In this document: positions 31,168 to 44,403 of the stretch, one piece after another
Numbering within the stretch: the stretch's first letter is position 1
Layout of the letters: each line of letters opens with the position of its first letter
Assembly (NCBI GenBank): GCA_008477525.1
Contig: SPDT01000004.1
Coordinates: 434,001 to 498,000 of the forward strand
Direction: 5' to 3'
DNA length: 64,000 nucleotides
Source: Hypomyces perniciosus
Lineage: Eukaryota; Ascomycota; Sordariomycetes; Hypocreales; Hypocreaceae
The notes under the pieces: model-generated
What the model was told of the DNA's origin: nothing
What the model saw: the letters and a program-made list of their open reading frames with translations, nothing else
Databases searched by the model: none
Translations under genes and position numbers: made by a program

Positions 31168-32702
31168 CCTGGAGGCTAGGGCTGTTTTTTTTTTTTTTTT
31201 AGTTTTTTTTTAGTTTTTTTTCTCCCTCTTGACCCTCGGTGCCGTTGGGGGTGTATCATTGAGAGCATATTGAAGACGCTGGCGACGTTTTCCCTTTTCA
31301 ACTTAAGCTCAAACGTTGGCTCCAGGAGAACCAACAAACGGGAGCATAGGATCAGATGGAGTGTCTGGAGCGGCATCAGGATAACGCATATGAGTTTGGC
31401 GAACCATTTATAGGTACGGAGTCCGAGTTGTTCTATTATTATTGGGGGCACATACCACATGTGGTACGGAGGCAGGAAAACAGTGTTTTAATGTACATAC
31501 CAACCAGCACGTCTTATGTAAGGTTAATACCATTGCAGTATCACCCTGTCGCTTCAGATGCAAGACTGTCGCGTTGCTGAGTAGTCAATCTAAAAACCTG
31601 ACCCCGATGTCAGCTACAGAGCGACTCGTATTAAACCGGACACCACACGGAGCATCTCCCGTCTCTGGATCCACTGCGCTATCCATCTCCGTTGGTCATC
31701 TCCGTCTCCGTCTCTCCGTTATGGGCATCGGTGCCGAGCCTATCACCGGTGTCCATTAATAGTCTCACCATTCTGGACACAGCGTCACTAGCCTCCATGA
31801 CAAAAGATAAACTTGTCCCGTCGCGGATATAAATTGCGCCTCTATTCCATTATCGGTGAGGACACTTCACTGGACTTGTCTCTTCCAACAAACATTAATA
31901 ATCGTTAAAACATCATGTTATGTTCATTCGGTTGTGGCAAGGGTCTGCACTCATCACCCGCGAAATCCGAAATCCGAAGTGGTGCAGAACACACCAGCAG
32001 CGGCTACCTGCTCTGCGGAGTATTATACAGTGTTTTGTTTGTGTGCAGGTTAACCGCGGACAGTGTTTCCCAACCATTATTCAGGCATTCGAGAGCGAAT
32101 CTGTGCTGAACACGATGAGGTCGGCGTCCCTGACCCCCCTTCGGCTCACTACCTTGACCTTGTGGCTGCGGCAGATGACGATGTATTAGTGCTCCTCTTT
32201 GACCCCTTTACCCTCAGCTTCGCCCGGGTAGTGATTATTTGATCATAATGAGAACAAACACACCCGGCAAAGAAGCAAACAGATGACTGTCCCTAAAGTG
32301 TGTTTGCCGCCTGATCGGAGGCGTTGGGGCGAATCTGGAGGACAGCGCTGTGACTCTGGGCGAAGGGCTCAGCATTCGCGCGGTCTTCTGACGGGCGGCA
32401 GGAGAGGCTTCGCTTGGAGGCCCCTTTATGGAGCCGGTGTGGCTGCTTACCCTGAAATACGAGTACGAGTAGAATCTCATACTTGGGGTAGCGATGATCT
32501 GTGTGGTCGCGTTTAGAGTGGGTGATTTCATTTATCCATAGATTCATGATCTCATCAAGGGATAGATACTCATCCAAATGACCCTCGGCCTGTTCCATCT
32601 TCTCGTGGATAAAGCCATAAAGACCATCCCTCTAATCTGTCCTCTCGTGTACCTAGAGGACCAAAGAACAATGCATCCGGAAATGTCCAGTAGGGTTAAT
32701 AA
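31168..32702. other. Gene-free stretch
   Basis: About 1.5 kb. It starts with T-runs (31185-31221) just after the GT32-like stop. Short frames between 31350 and 32600 show no protein character. No RNA gene was seen. Confidence 0.5.
31185..31221 (+). repeat. Poly-T tracts
   Basis: Three T runs separated by AG lie 20 bases after a stop codon, in the presumed 3' region of the GT32-like gene. Confidence 0.7.
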
Positions 32703-33831
32703 TTAGCCCACTGTTCCTTTCGTACGAGCCACAATAATTACAGCCTTTATGACACTAGATTTATGAAACCACCGAAACAGTTTCTTTGCGGCACCCAGTC
32801 CACCGAGTGATATCCCATACTTTCTGAGATGACCTCCTTGTTGATCGAGAAAGTCCACGAGCCCTGGGAACACATCCTGCGAAACATTTCGAATGACGAT
32901 GCTGTGCTGGTCGTAGCCTGACGCAACCAGCTGGTCTCTATATTGCTCTTCTGTGAGAAAGGCATCCAGTGGACACTTCATTAATAGCCCGATCGCCTTC
33001 GCGGCCAGTTTGTTCGTTGAAGGGGCTTCACTGTTGAGTATCAAGTCAAATGCCATGAGTTGGGCGCCAAGCACCTGTGCGGCATACTCAAAAATTGGCT
33101 GTCTTGATGGTGAGAAGTGGTAAAGGCAGTCAAGTGCCAGGAGCCACTTTTCGGTGTGCCCAGCCCTTGTCAGATCCTCTACCATATCTCTCACAAAGGG
33201 ACTCCAGGAATGAGGTTGTGCGGCATTAGCGCAGAGAAGCTTGAATGATCCCGGGTTGAGGTTTGCCGCTCGTGGTTTTAATTTGAAGATTTCGTGATTA
33301 AGGCTTTCGGTCGCTATCTCGGCCTGGGACTCGTTCAAGGTCAGGCCGACATATGATATGTCGCTGAGGATTCCATCATTAACGAGATGGGCAATTTCGC
33401 GAGTCTGGTCTCCGCAGCCGAATCCCACGTCAAGAACCGCAATGGACTCATCTCCCAAGGCGGTCTCTTTGCCCAGTATTCCAGCCGTAGATAGAACCTC
33501 GCGAAAGAGGGTGGCACACGCCTCATCAAAGTGCTGAATTGGCTTGCCGTCTGGTGCTCTCCTGAATCACCTCAGTTAGGACCATGTTTGAGAACACTCA
33601 GTGATAGAGTCGGGATGGGTTGACATGCCAGTAACCTAGATTCATCCACATCGTTTTGAACGGAAGCTTCACGTTCAGCTTCCACTGGCTGAGGTCATAG
33701 ATATCCGTCTTCCAAAACGTCAAGGCAAACAGGACGGACAATGCGAACAGCGTTAAGGCGCATCCTGTTGCCAGCCCAAGTAAGAAATTATAGCGAACTA
33801 GTTCTGAATTCATGATCACAACTGAGCCCAT
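32703..33831 (-). CDS. Membrane-anchored SAM-dependent methyltransferase
   Basis: There are two exons, 33831-33629 and 33561-32703, totalling 353 residues (347 from the Met at 33813). The only join that keeps frame uses a GC donor (GCATGT) with a CAG acceptor and a CTAAC branch site, giving MNLGYW followed by RAPDGKPIQHFDEA. The N-terminus has one membrane segment (LLGLATGCALTLFALSVLFAL). IAVLDVGFGCGDQT is the glycine-rich S-adenosylmethionine motif I, and WLLALDCLYHFSP is a later conserved motif of class I methyltransferases. The substrate is unknown. The anchor suggests work at the ER or another membrane, perhaps on a lipid or secondary metabolite. Confidence 0.85.
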
Positions 33832-35635
33832 GAGCAGACGGTGGATGGTGTTTGGGAGGAATTTCCCCCGCAGACTTCTTAAAGTCAGGGTAGTACTATT
33901 CAGGTGGTCAGATGTCGGATATCATGAAATGCCGGCGCAAAATATTCGGCGAATACGAGCGCACACTAGATGAGGTGGGCAGAAAAGGCAAACAATTTCT
34001 CTTGCCAAACACCAAAATATCCTGTAGCGCAGACCAAATTACGGAGGAAATATAACTGCTTCCTGCAGAGGATCTGGAATATTATATATATAGGACACAA
34101 ATTCACAAGCTACCCCCTGTATTAGGAACATCATAGAGCGTCACAGGGCGGGCTTACTAAGGACCAAATTTAAGCCCATAAAAGGCTTTTGTTTCAGCCT
34201 AGGTGCCGAGGCTTAGAGGCTGGAGATGGATAAATATAGCCATTGTGGTAGTAGTACTAGTAGAAGTACGGAGTAATAGTACTCCGTACGAAGCAGTCCC
34301 ATCATTTATGCTTAACAACACAGCCCAAGATTCTCCGACGAAAAGGAAAGAGTACGAAGTACTTACTCTATTAGACGAATAGTTTATTTCGTTAAGTAAG
34401 ACCCTTGGAGATTTGTAAAAACTTGCTGCTACTATTGATGCCACAGTGATGATTGTATGATATTGGGTCTTGTTGTTTTGCGGCATCTTTTTGCCGACCT
34501 TGAACCAAGCGGAACTTCGGATTATGATTGATCACTAAATTCACTTGTCTAGTTTGTCTAGCTGTAGCTTTGCAGTCCGTTTCTAAGAAATTGGCAATGT
34601 CTGCTACGGAGCACTTCCGCACAAGAAGCGCCCTTGATCTATATATGGTTGGCCTAATGGGCTCGGGCTTGGCCGCTGAAGATTTGGTCCCGGCAAGCGG
34701 CAATGAAATAATAGGGACCAACAGATGCATTGCCAGAGCCAACCGATTGCCGCAGATTACTACTCTTATTACTACTACTTCGTATGGATGACTCTAATTT
34801 CCACCCGTATATCTCATTGCTATGTATAGATAACTCCTATCCAGTTGGTGTTTACAATGCATCAGCCGCGTTAGCGAAATGTGTCTTTCGAGCATTTCTT
34901 CGCATAACATCGAATTCCAGCCATTTTGAGAATCATGCCGGTGTAGCGCCAACATGGGTAATGCTGTGTGCTACTTTTTTTTTGTTGAGCAAGGTATAGC
35001 CAGGACAGACAAAGTATACTCCTGGTGTATGAAGTACAGAAGTCCACTCGCTTGGTTCTTTTGGTCTTGGTCTTGGTCTTGACGAATTCTGGGACAATCA
35101 GGGACGTGCCGATAGGTCACAGGTAGCTGATGATTGCAGCGAAAGATAAGATTAGTTCAAGGAAACTTTATTGCCAAGAGAAATATTGAACCAAGACTCA
35201 CTGGAAAAGACATTCAGGTACTGCACAAGACCAGATGCAGCGGCATCTTCAATCATCATTCGGAAGGATTTTGTATTAAGAAAACACAAGGACAGTGCTT
35301 TTTGGGGGCTATTGCAGGCATGGCCGTGAGGCGCAACATGAGTTTCTGGCTCGTGCATATCCCTATGCAGAGTGTGCCCATTTCCGCATAGTACTGAGTG
35401 AGCTTCTGGAAGTTGGTTGGCCTGGATGGCGTATCGAGCATTTTGGACGTCATTCTGCAAAGACAAAGCCATACGGAATATTGGGGACGTCTGGACAGAC
35501 ATACATTGGTGTCGAAGTCATCGTGTAGCTCAGGGCGATGTCGTTGGTGATGGTGATGGTGATGGCGATTAGAACATTATGATGGGAATGTACGACGGAC
35601 ACCGACTTTGAAGATTGTGGCAGACAAACAAACTA
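33832..35635. other. Gene-free stretch with microrepeats
   Basis: About 1.8 kb with no supportable gene. Palindromic microrepeats occur at 34264-34290 and 34351-34365. A short GGTCTT repeat lies at about 35060-35080. Confidence 0.45.
34251..34365. repeat. Palindromic microrepeats
   Basis: GTACGGAGTA and GTACTCCGTACGAAG lie within 30 bases and can form a hairpin. GTACGAAGTAC follows at 34353. Confidence 0.6.
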
Positions 35636-36409
35636 ATGGAGGTACGAAGATTTAAGATGAGTGGCAGGCCGGCAATCAGACACGCCGATGCAATGGACCA
35701 ACTGTCACTGTTACTCCCCGATTCGGAGCTGATCGAGCGCTTCGGTGATGAACGACGAGAGTTTCAGGCCTGGGCTGAGAAGAACCGTGTGGCTTTCCGG
35801 GAAGTTGTCTGGCACCCCTTCGAGATGGATCAGATGGTGCAGAAACAATGGTCAGACGCAGAGAAACAGCAAAGGTAAGGTAGTAATATGCCTGGTACTC
35901 ACGCTGGACCGATCGACTGGTTGCCAGGCTGCAGGAACCTGTTTCCGTCGATGAATTTATTGGCGAGGTCCGTACAAGAAACTTTAGGAATTCCGATGGC
36001 CCCAAATCATTGAATATCATCATGGTGGAGATGCTGCTGGCCCAAGCTGGGCGGAAACGAGCACCAAATGCATGGACGCGGTGATCCATGGTACTTGGAA
36101 ACCAACAGACATGGCCACGCTGGTGCTGTCTGGGCCATTTACAACTTCTTTGAAACCGCCATTGACCTCGATCTCATCTTTCTTGGTATCACCGTTGACT
36201 CCGACTCCGGCTCAGACGTCCTACGGAGGGCGTAGCCGAGAGCAAGCAAACCATTCACCCTCGCGAGAATCACAGACGACCTCGACGAATTGAAGACCAC
36301 TCCACTCACATCTTCGAGTTTGACGTCCGTCACATGCAAAGGGATTGAAGAGTGTTGGATTGTGCGCGTCAAGGTTACGCCATATGGCCGATATCTGGTC
36401 CCGCAATAA
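35636..36409 (+). pseudogene. Broken gene of unknown family
   Basis: A first exon (35636-35874; start 35636 or 35657) encodes MSGRPAIRHADAMDQLSLLL and an acidic/basic helical stretch. A 53-nt intron with GTAAGG donor leads to exon 2 at 35928 (LQEPVSVDEFIGEVRTRN), which ends at a TGA at 36082. Protein-like sequence continues one frame over from about 36060 (GRGDPWYLETNRHGHAG, then VWAIYNFFETAIDLDLIFLG). It meets TAG at about 36233, where CAG is one C-to-T change away, and resumes in frame to 36409 (KGIEECWIVRVKVTPYGRYL). I read this as one gene with a frameshift and a premature stop. The alternative is a short 131-residue functional gene ending at 36084. The family is not recognised. Confidence 0.45.
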
Positions 36410-38278
36410 TACTCCGTACTCCGTAGTAGTGTTGGATTTCGGACATCTTTGACAACTTGATTAGGCGTTAAGGAAATCACCCAACTGATACTACTCTGTA
36501 GACACTTTGTAATACTCCGTACCTAGGTTGAATTAGTAGTAGTAGTAGTACTTCGTCGTAGTACTTCGTCGTAGTAGCTGAATCGATGTCTTGATGCCCT
36601 TTGCAGTCCCGCTTTTTTCGTACCCGCTTGCCCCTGTCCTGTCGCCCAACAAATTTCCCAACAGAACACTGATGATTGGAGACCATTCACAGGAGATGTG
36701 GCTTGTTGACAGTCAAGCCTCTTTGCCCATCTCTCTGTGTTCGCCATCGAAACTCCAAGCAAGTCACCATTTCAGATGCCGGCAGCAACAGGTCTCCTTG
36801 CTGAATAATATTAGCGCGCATGGAGAAGATGATCAGATAAATAGCCATCTGATACTACGAGGTACTAGTAGTATCTAGGCACTATGTAACGGGAGGATCA
36901 GGGCCTCAGCAGATTCGGCTTCACATGTCTTTTCTGCCTTTAGCATCTTTCTCCTTCAGCCAGTCCTTGGCGTGGCCAAATCTGCATGTGGGCGTGCTGG
37001 ATATGCAAGCAAGCTGCGTGCAAAACCTGCTGTTGGCGAACGACGGTCCAATACGTGTCCAGGTTGACAGTTTTTCATATGCGCTCCATATGCCGTGTTA
37101 GTGAACATGAACATCTGATTGGATACGGCTCTCGTTTTTATGCCTTTATTTTTTTCTTCTTATCCATATGTTTTCCCCGCTTGTTCCGCAGATGAATCAT
37201 GATGAACCTGCACTGCACGTCTCTCGCGATCATCCCAACACACACCAAAGAGAGGTTTGCAACACCAACACCACCACCATCAAGTTTTTTTTTTTAAGTT
37301 TTTTTTTTCCGTGCCCACAAGCAAGCGGTTTCACATGGCCGCCTGGCTGCTCATGTCGAGTCAGGCCCATCAGTCTGTCTGTCAGGCAAGACGCCACCCA
37401 ACCATGGCTCCATTTAGCGCGCCCGTGGTTGGTCCTATTCCGTGTTTTTCCCTTCCGTTTGCCCTAATTTTGACGCAGCTCATGCAGCTCATCCCATCTC
37501 ACATCTTGATTGCCTACCTAGGTACTCCGTACAAAGGAAGTCGTCGGTACGAAGTACATGAGATGCTTATGATGCATAAGGTATTATCGGGAATGGCGAT
37601 TGTAATCCATCAGGAATCGTAGATACTACTTTGCCAAGGTCCTAGATGGCCATTTTTAAGTGTGAGAGAGACCCTTCTTTTCACCACCCCCTGCTGGGCT
37701 GAAGATTTCTCGACAACTCCTCTCGATCTAGTAGTAGATCTCGAGCGTCCATGTGCCAAGTGGTACCATTATTACCATTGCTGCCATACCAATTGGTCCA
37801 TTGCTGCCCCTGTTATTAATATATTAATACTGTTCCCCCTCCAGTTTTTGTTTCCCACTCCGTACTAATGGTACATACATACATGCCATACATAAGACTG
37901 CTGGGCCGTATTTGCTTGGCCCAGTGAGCCCCACGCCCTAATCGTACTGCTTGTCCACCCCCAACAAAATTCATCCGCACACCGCACCATTCCGTCTGCC
38001 ACTACCGAGACCAGGGGCAGTTGAAAGATCGCAAGACGTTTCGTCCCTCGGTTTTCTTTCTTTCTTTCCGTAATCCCGCCTGTCTGAGGCCTTCTCCCCC
38101 TCTCCGCACAGCAAACGGGATCACGTACCCGGTTCTGTTCATCACAGACAAAACGAGAGTTGACCTCTCTCTAATCTACTACCACCTCACCTCTTTCTGA
38201 TCTCTCATCCTAGAGAGATAAGAGGCAAGACAGTCTAGGCCAGAACTCCGATAAGGACTTCACTCTCCTGCCGCAACT
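36410..38278. other. Gene-free stretch upstream of the desaturase
   Basis: No gene was seen. Microrepeats lie at 36410-36425, 36505-36575 and 37523-37560, and T-runs at about 37285-37310. The last 250 bases are pyrimidine-rich (CTCTCTCC, TTTCTTTCTTTC), typical of a strongly expressed fungal promoter and leader for the desaturase. Confidence 0.45.
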
Positions 38279-39778
38279 ATGCCGTCGTCTGCCCTACCTG
38301 CGCAGGACAACCAAGTCCTGAGGCGCAAAGCTGGCTCAACTGAGTCCTCTGCTGCTGTCTCCCCGTCAGACTCACCCAGACAGTCGGCTTCGTCCACATC
38401 TCTCTCCTCGCTCTCTTCCGTGGATGTCAACGCTGCCTCCAAGTCCACCAACTATGGCCGTCTGCTCGACACATATGGCAACGAGTTCACCCCACCCGAC
38501 TTCACCATCAAGGACATTCGCGATGCTATCCCCAAGCACTGCTTTGAGCGTTCTGCCTTGAAGGGATACTCGTATATCATTCGTGACATCGTCTGTCTCG
38601 CCACCACTTTCTATGTCTGCCACAACTACGTCACCCCTGAGTACATCCCCTCGACCCCTGTGAGGGCTGCCCTCTGGGGACTGTATACCCTCCTCCAGGG
38701 TCTCTTTGGCACTGGCCTCTGGGTCATTGCCCACGAGTGTGGCCACGGCGCTTTCTCAGACTCTCGCGTCGTCAATGACTTCACCGGTTGGGTCCTTCAC
38801 TCATCCCTCCTCGTGCCCTACTTCAGCTGGCAGATTTCTCACAGAAAGCACCATGGCTCCACTGGCAACATGGAGCGCGACATGGTCTTCGTTCCCCGTA
38901 CCCGAGAGGAGCAGGCTACCCGTCTCGGCCGCATGGTCCACGAGCTTTCTGAGCTCACGGAGGAGACTCCCATCTTCACGCTCATCATGCTGGTCCTGCA
39001 GCAGCTTGTTGGTTGGCCCAACTACCTCATGACCAACGTCACCGGCCACAACTACCACGAGCGCCAGCGTGAGGGCCGTGGCAAGGGCAAGAAGAACGGT
39101 TTCGGCGGCGGAGTCAACCACTTTGATCCCTCCAGTCCTCTCTATGAGACGAAGGACGCCAAGCTGATCGCCCTCAGCGACCTCGGCATCGGTCTTACCG
39201 CCACGGCTCTTATTCTCCTCGGCAACCGCTTTGGATGGACCAACATGTTGGTCTGGTACTTCATCCCATATGTTTGGGTGAACCACTGGCTTGGTTAGTC
39301 AATACCTCTCCCACCAACCAACATCCCCCTCCCCGTGTACGCAGTAATGCTGACTTGTTTCGTTTTAGTTGCCATCACCTTCCTCCAGCACACCGACCCG
39401 ACTCTCCCTCACTACACCGGCGAGGAGTGGAACTTTGTCCGTGGTGCTGCGGCGACGATCGATCGTGAGTTCGGCTTCATCGGCCGCCACTTGCTGCACG
39501 GCATTATCGAGACTCACGTCCTGCACCACTATGTTTCCACCATTCCGTTCTACAATGCCGACGAGGCCTCTGATGCCATCCGTCCCGTCATGGGCAAGCA
39601 CTACCGCTCCGACACCGAGGGAGGTTCTCTGGGCTTCATTCGCGCCATGTGGCGAAGCGCTCGTATGTGCCAGTGGGTCGAGCCGAGCGAGGGCGCCGAG
39701 GGTCCTGGTAAGGGCATTCTCTTCTTCCGCAATCGCAACGGCCTGGGAACAAAGCCGGCCACTATCAAGGCCCAGTAA
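38279..39778 (+). CDS. Delta-12 fatty acid desaturase (oleate to linoleate)
   Basis: It inserts the second double bond into oleoyl chains in the endoplasmic reticulum. There are two exons, 38279-39293 and 39369-39778, with a 75-nt intron (donor GTTAGT, acceptor TTTTAG) that splits the Val of VAITFLQH; 474 residues. The three di-iron histidine boxes are present: HECGH at 152-156, HRKHH at 188-192 and HVLHH at 388-392. Membrane stretches flank them, and the N-terminus is Ser-rich and cytosolic. Box sequence and length fit the fungal delta-12 branch. A related omega-3 (delta-15) desaturase cannot be excluded from motifs alone. Codon use is strongly C-ending, suggesting high expression. Confidence 0.92.
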
Positions 39779-42519
39779 GTAAGTAGTCAGTCAGTGCAAG
39801 AACACAGTTGGCGTAAAAATGACGGATTGATTGATGTCTTTTGGGTTTTATGGGGCAATGCATCGTATGTTTTTTGGATTGTTGTTGTTGTGATCATCAT
39901 CTTCAAAAGCTGCGCGTGGTCCCTTGTTGCTGGACAATGAATGAAAGGAAGATGCGAGCTGGACGAACATAGAACTAGATGGTCAAGAGAGATAATACCA
40001 GGAGATGCATACTAGCATAGCGGAACTCAACAAATCACAACAATGATAGAACAACAGTTTGAAAACGGTCCTGGTCTGTGAAGTGAAGGTGAAGATGAAG
40101 ATGAAAGATGCAAGTCGACAGAAGCGGTGCGGCAAAACCCGATGGCTCCGTACTCCATACATGTGTGTAAGACAATTTCAAATCCTTCCCTCCCCACTAT
40201 CACAAACCCGGCAAATCACCACGAGGACCTATGTATAATAATAGTCACTCCATGAATAGCAGAGTCGAACTTGAAGGTAGTATACTAACAAGTATAATAC
40301 TAGATAATAGTAGCGGTAGTGCTACTTTTGCAACCGCCGGTATACCCACTGGATTGGATACGGTCCCAAACACTCAACTCCTCTTGCATTTTGTGCCGGT
40401 TTGTTGTGAAGCATCGCATCATCATGGGTGCACATATTTCAAATTCCGCATGACACTTCAAATCAGAGAGCTACTGTGGCGCGCCAGGGGCGAAGCCTCA
40501 TGGCCCTACAGCCAGCCCTAGGCCGAAGTCGATGAAGAGCGGGCTTGCAGGCTGAGATGCGGAGTAGTTCGGATTCGGTTGACTAATTGAATGAATGCTA
40601 TTCCCAAGTACTCGTACTCCGGCATTTGAGCGGATGGTCTTGATTTACCGGTCTGAGAAAAAGGAATAACAAAAACCAAAACTCCGAGCCGGAGCCAGCC
40701 TGACAAAGCGCATGCCTTGTTGTCGGCAGATCATGTCGTCCCGTCTTGTCGTAGGTTTGGGAGTTCTTACTTGTAGATGCCCGTCTGGTTCCTGACAAAT
40801 ACCATAACGACTTATCCAAGCCACACATGTGCCAGTGAACTCCTTGATGATAGCCTGTATGTCACAGCTTGGTCTCGAGCTTCTGTTGGTCAAAGATTTC
40901 GCGGACCCGTATTCTGCTAGAGACGGTTGGTCGACATTGTCGGACATGCGCTCTCTTCCCTGTCTCAGACACATCCAATCCCTTTCCTCTTCTAGGGCGG
41001 TTCCTCCAGCAGCTCAAGCGCAATGTTGGGCGCCGCACAGAGCGTCGCTGTGTTTTCCTTTTCCCCGTCTCCTAGTAGCAATGCCGCATGAGCGCCGTGA
41101 TGCTTCCAGATCGGAAGAGGGACGTTCGTTCTCCGTCCTCTCCTTGGAATTTCCTATTGATTCTTTGGCCCATGACCTCCGCTCCTATTTGTTGCCATGA
41201 CCCGTTTGTGGTGCGAATATAAGGGACTGGCCATTTATGCAGTGGTATTATTTTCAATCGTGTGGAAATGAACACGACTGCCAAGGAATTGCACAGAGCA
41301 AATTCAAATCAAAGCTTCTCCGGCCCGAATGCGAGATATGGAAAGAAAAGTGTGTTGGTAGTAATTAGGCTAAGCCATAGTTAATGCATACCTTCTTCGT
41401 ATTAGCCGTATTAGTAGTCTACTGATGTAAAATGCCGAATGAGAGACCCCAGAGAATTGGGAAGATGAGTCGAAGCAACCTGACGACATGGGCTATTACA
41501 GATCTGAGATCTATTAATGTATTCAACCGCCTTCTCAGTCCTAGTAGTATTATTGTCCTAGCGTATTCAAAAATTGATCATCCACACAGACCATTACGGA
41601 GCATTGTTCCGTGTATTGGGGATAGTACATAGTACGGAGTACTAGTACTGACTGATGGTACTCCGTACACGCCATGAAGAAGAGCTTATGAATAGTAGTA
41701 GTATATCCACATAGCGTGTCCTAGCTCGGGCCGTGCTGTGTGAGTGACCGGTTCGAGTCGTCCAAAGTGTCGTAATCTATACCCAATTTCGAAAGTGTCA
41801 GTTCGCCCGACCAGCAACGTGATACGATCAGACAAGTACGGAGTAGTAGTGGTAGACTATTATGAGCTGTCTAAAATCGGTAGGATCTGTTCCGAACACT
41901 CATGAATCAGTACGCCATCCCGAATACCACTACTACCACATGGCACTATTCGGTTATTAATCAAATGTGCGCCACTCCACACGTACGGAGTACATACGAA
42001 GAAAAACCACAACTGGTGTTACTACTACTACTCTGTACTATTATCAGAGTGGCAAGATCTTTAGAGCAGCGGCGCAATATTCCCTCCGATTTGTTCTACG
42101 TTTCCCCGAAAATCACGCCAACCAGGGATCAGGTTTAGCCTCGGCAGAGGTCACAATGGGCTGTTCCATACTATCTGATCGGCGAAAGATTAAGATGGGA
42201 GACGCCCTGCAATGTCGCCCTCCATTGTTCGCGGCTGGTGAGCGAGTGAGTGTTCGTTCTATCTTCTATTACTTCCATTCCTCGGACAACAGCCTTAGAA
42301 ATCCTAGCCGATCTTGTGGCCCTCTTCGTGTTCAGACTAGGAGATACGGCTGGCTACCTATCCTATCGATTAAGGGGATACTACTCCGTACTGGGACCAA
42401 GAATATTCACTCACCCTTGAATATTAATCAATTACTTACGATTCACCAACAAACAGCAACAAAAGGCACAACTTCCATGCCACTCAACCTCCTAATCGTT
42501 TATTCCTAATTACTGAGAC
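39779..42519. other. Gene-free stretch with microrepeats
   Basis: There are 2.7 kb without a supportable gene. Palindromic elements lie near 40147, 40606, 41631-41670, 41836, 41982 and 42383. A GGTTCGAGTC string at 41750 resembles a tRNA B box but has no pairing arms. The 3' region of the desaturase and the promoter of the FAD enzyme lie at the ends. Confidence 0.45.
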
Positions 42520-44116
42520 ATGGATTGTTATGCAACGCAAGGTGCTCAAGGCGCCAGTCGACACACCCGTGTCGCCATCATCGGCACTGGCTTGGCTGGA
42601 TTAACCACTGCGTATCTGCTTCACAACGACAAGGACCGTCGATACAAAGTGACCCTTTTTGATCAGGTACGGGAGGCACTTCATGGATAAAATCTCAAGA
42701 AAAAGCCTCCCACTCACTCTCTCCATCTAGGCCAACTCACTCTCCTTCGACTCTGCATCTGTCGCGGTGAAGAATGAAAAAACAGGATCCACGGAGCGAA
42801 TAGATCTCCCCATGCGAGCAAGTGCTGGCGGCTACTATGCGAATCTGATGCGGATGTACGACTACTTGGGCATCCCGCTGCACCCAGTCCGCTTTCTCTT
42901 TGTCTTCGCCAAAGCGCTCTCGACGTCGGCGTCATCATCGTCGTCATTAGACATCCCTGAGGCCTCACCAGGGAGCTATTTTGTCCACGCTTCCAATCTA
43001 CATCAGATACCGCCAAAGCCTACCGGTCGTGGCATTGTCCTTCACATCATTGAGATAATCTACCTGATTATCTGCCATTTCTGGTTCTCTGTTGCATGCT
43101 TCCTCGTGCAACCCATCACAACCCCACGACACTCAGGTGGAAAACCAAATCCAGAGTCCGAGGGAGCGGAGACGCTTGCTGAGTATCTCCAGAGGATATG
43201 GCTGCCTCGCCGCTACATCTCGCACTACCTGCTTCCGCTGATGAGCAGTGTATCGACATGCTCACACGCCGAGTTACTAGCTTTCCCTGCGAGTGACGTT
43301 GTCAATTACAAGAAGCTCTCCTATGGCCAACAACATTACGTTGTCTGTGGAGGCATTCACCAGGTGCAGTCTAAGCTGGCAGAGGGAATACTCGACATTC
43401 GCCTAGGGGCTAGGGTGTTGCAGGTCAAGACAGGGCAAGAAGGAGATGGTGTAATGGTGCAGTGGCAATCAGTAAGAGACCACAAAAGCGGACCCGTGGA
43501 GCAGCAGCGGTTTGATCGAGTCGTTTTGGCCGTGTCTCCAGATGTCGTCGCCAGAATATTCAGCCCTCTACGGTCTCTATTGGTCAAGATGCCAACACTC
43601 CAGATCGAGAGTTCAGTGCTAGATCCAAATCCTGGCCATCACACCATCATGTCTGACGACAACCTGCAAAGAAGAGGCTGTTCACACCATTACGGCCACT
43701 CGTCTCCGGCCCAAGTCATCACTTTCAAAACCATGTTTTCAGAAACTGGCTCGCGGACGGAGGCCCTTCACGTCATGCCTAGTGGTGTCGTTGTTCAAAC
43801 ATGTCCATTGGAGCCAGACACGGAACTAAAGAAGAAACTCCAAACCGCTCGGTTTACGAGGACATTGCGAACAACCGACAGCAGGGCTATAGTTGAAGGG
43901 ATTATGAGGTCAGGAAAGAGCAATACAAAGAAGATGATCGCTGAGGGCAATGAGCGGAATGCCAAGTGGGTAAATGGACAGGACAACGTGTGGCTGACAG
44001 GAGCCTGGTGTTGGGATGGGATGGTGCTCCTTGAGGGGTGCATTGTATCAGCTATGCGGGTAGCTGATGACTTTGGGGTGAGTATTCCATGGCGAGATAC
44101 AAAGCATGTAATGTAA
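42520..44116 (+). CDS. FAD-dependent amine-oxidase-like oxidoreductase
   Basis: There are two exons, 42520-42666 and 42731-44116, joined across a 64-nt intron (GTACGG donor, TCTAG acceptor) to give 510 residues. The N-terminal Rossmann fold is RVAIIGTGLAGLTTAYLL, with the GxGxxG dinucleotide motif followed by VTLFDQ. The LPMRASAGGYYANLMRMYDY and VCGGIHQVQSKL segments, and the C-terminal WLTGAWCWDGMVLLEGC, fit the predicted NAD/FAD-binding amine-oxidase group (COG2907-like). A hydrophobic helix (IIEIIYLIICHFWFSVACFL) suggests membrane contact. The substrate is unknown. No tailoring or backbone biosynthesis gene lies beside it, so a role in a metabolite cluster is not supported. Confidence 0.85.
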
Positions 44117-44403
44117 GAACGCTATAATAGGGTAATGCGATATGGGATATGAATGAATGTCACAATGATGAAAGCGATAGTGAAGCTACCTTGGAGTTGG
44201 AGACTAAACCAAAGACGTAAAGACTCGATACCTCACCCCAACTGAGTGATTTTAACACCAGAATATCAAGAGCCTCGAAGAGGTCCTCGTCCAAGAAAAC
44301 GCCGCAGCGCCATAACCACCTCACAATGTCAATGTCATGAACTGAAGAAAAAAAGTGTAAAACGCCGGCCACGCAATCCTTCATTTCGTAATGCACGTAG
44401 CCG

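Noticed and set aside
32235..32600. Overlapping open frames upstream of the methyltransferase
   Set aside because: Several frames on both strands are open at once with Arg/Ser/Pro composition typical of non-coding GC-rich DNA.
41715..41765. Possible tRNA: TAGCTCGGGC (A-box-like) and GGTTCGAGTC (B-box-like) 30 bases apart
   Set aside because: The bases flanking the TTCGAGT loop do not pair (only one of five T-stem pairs forms) and no acceptor stem can be drawn.
41967..42509. 180-codon open frame upstream of the FAD enzyme
   Set aside because: Composition is dominated by microrepeats and ACT runs; no domain, no codon bias, no start context.
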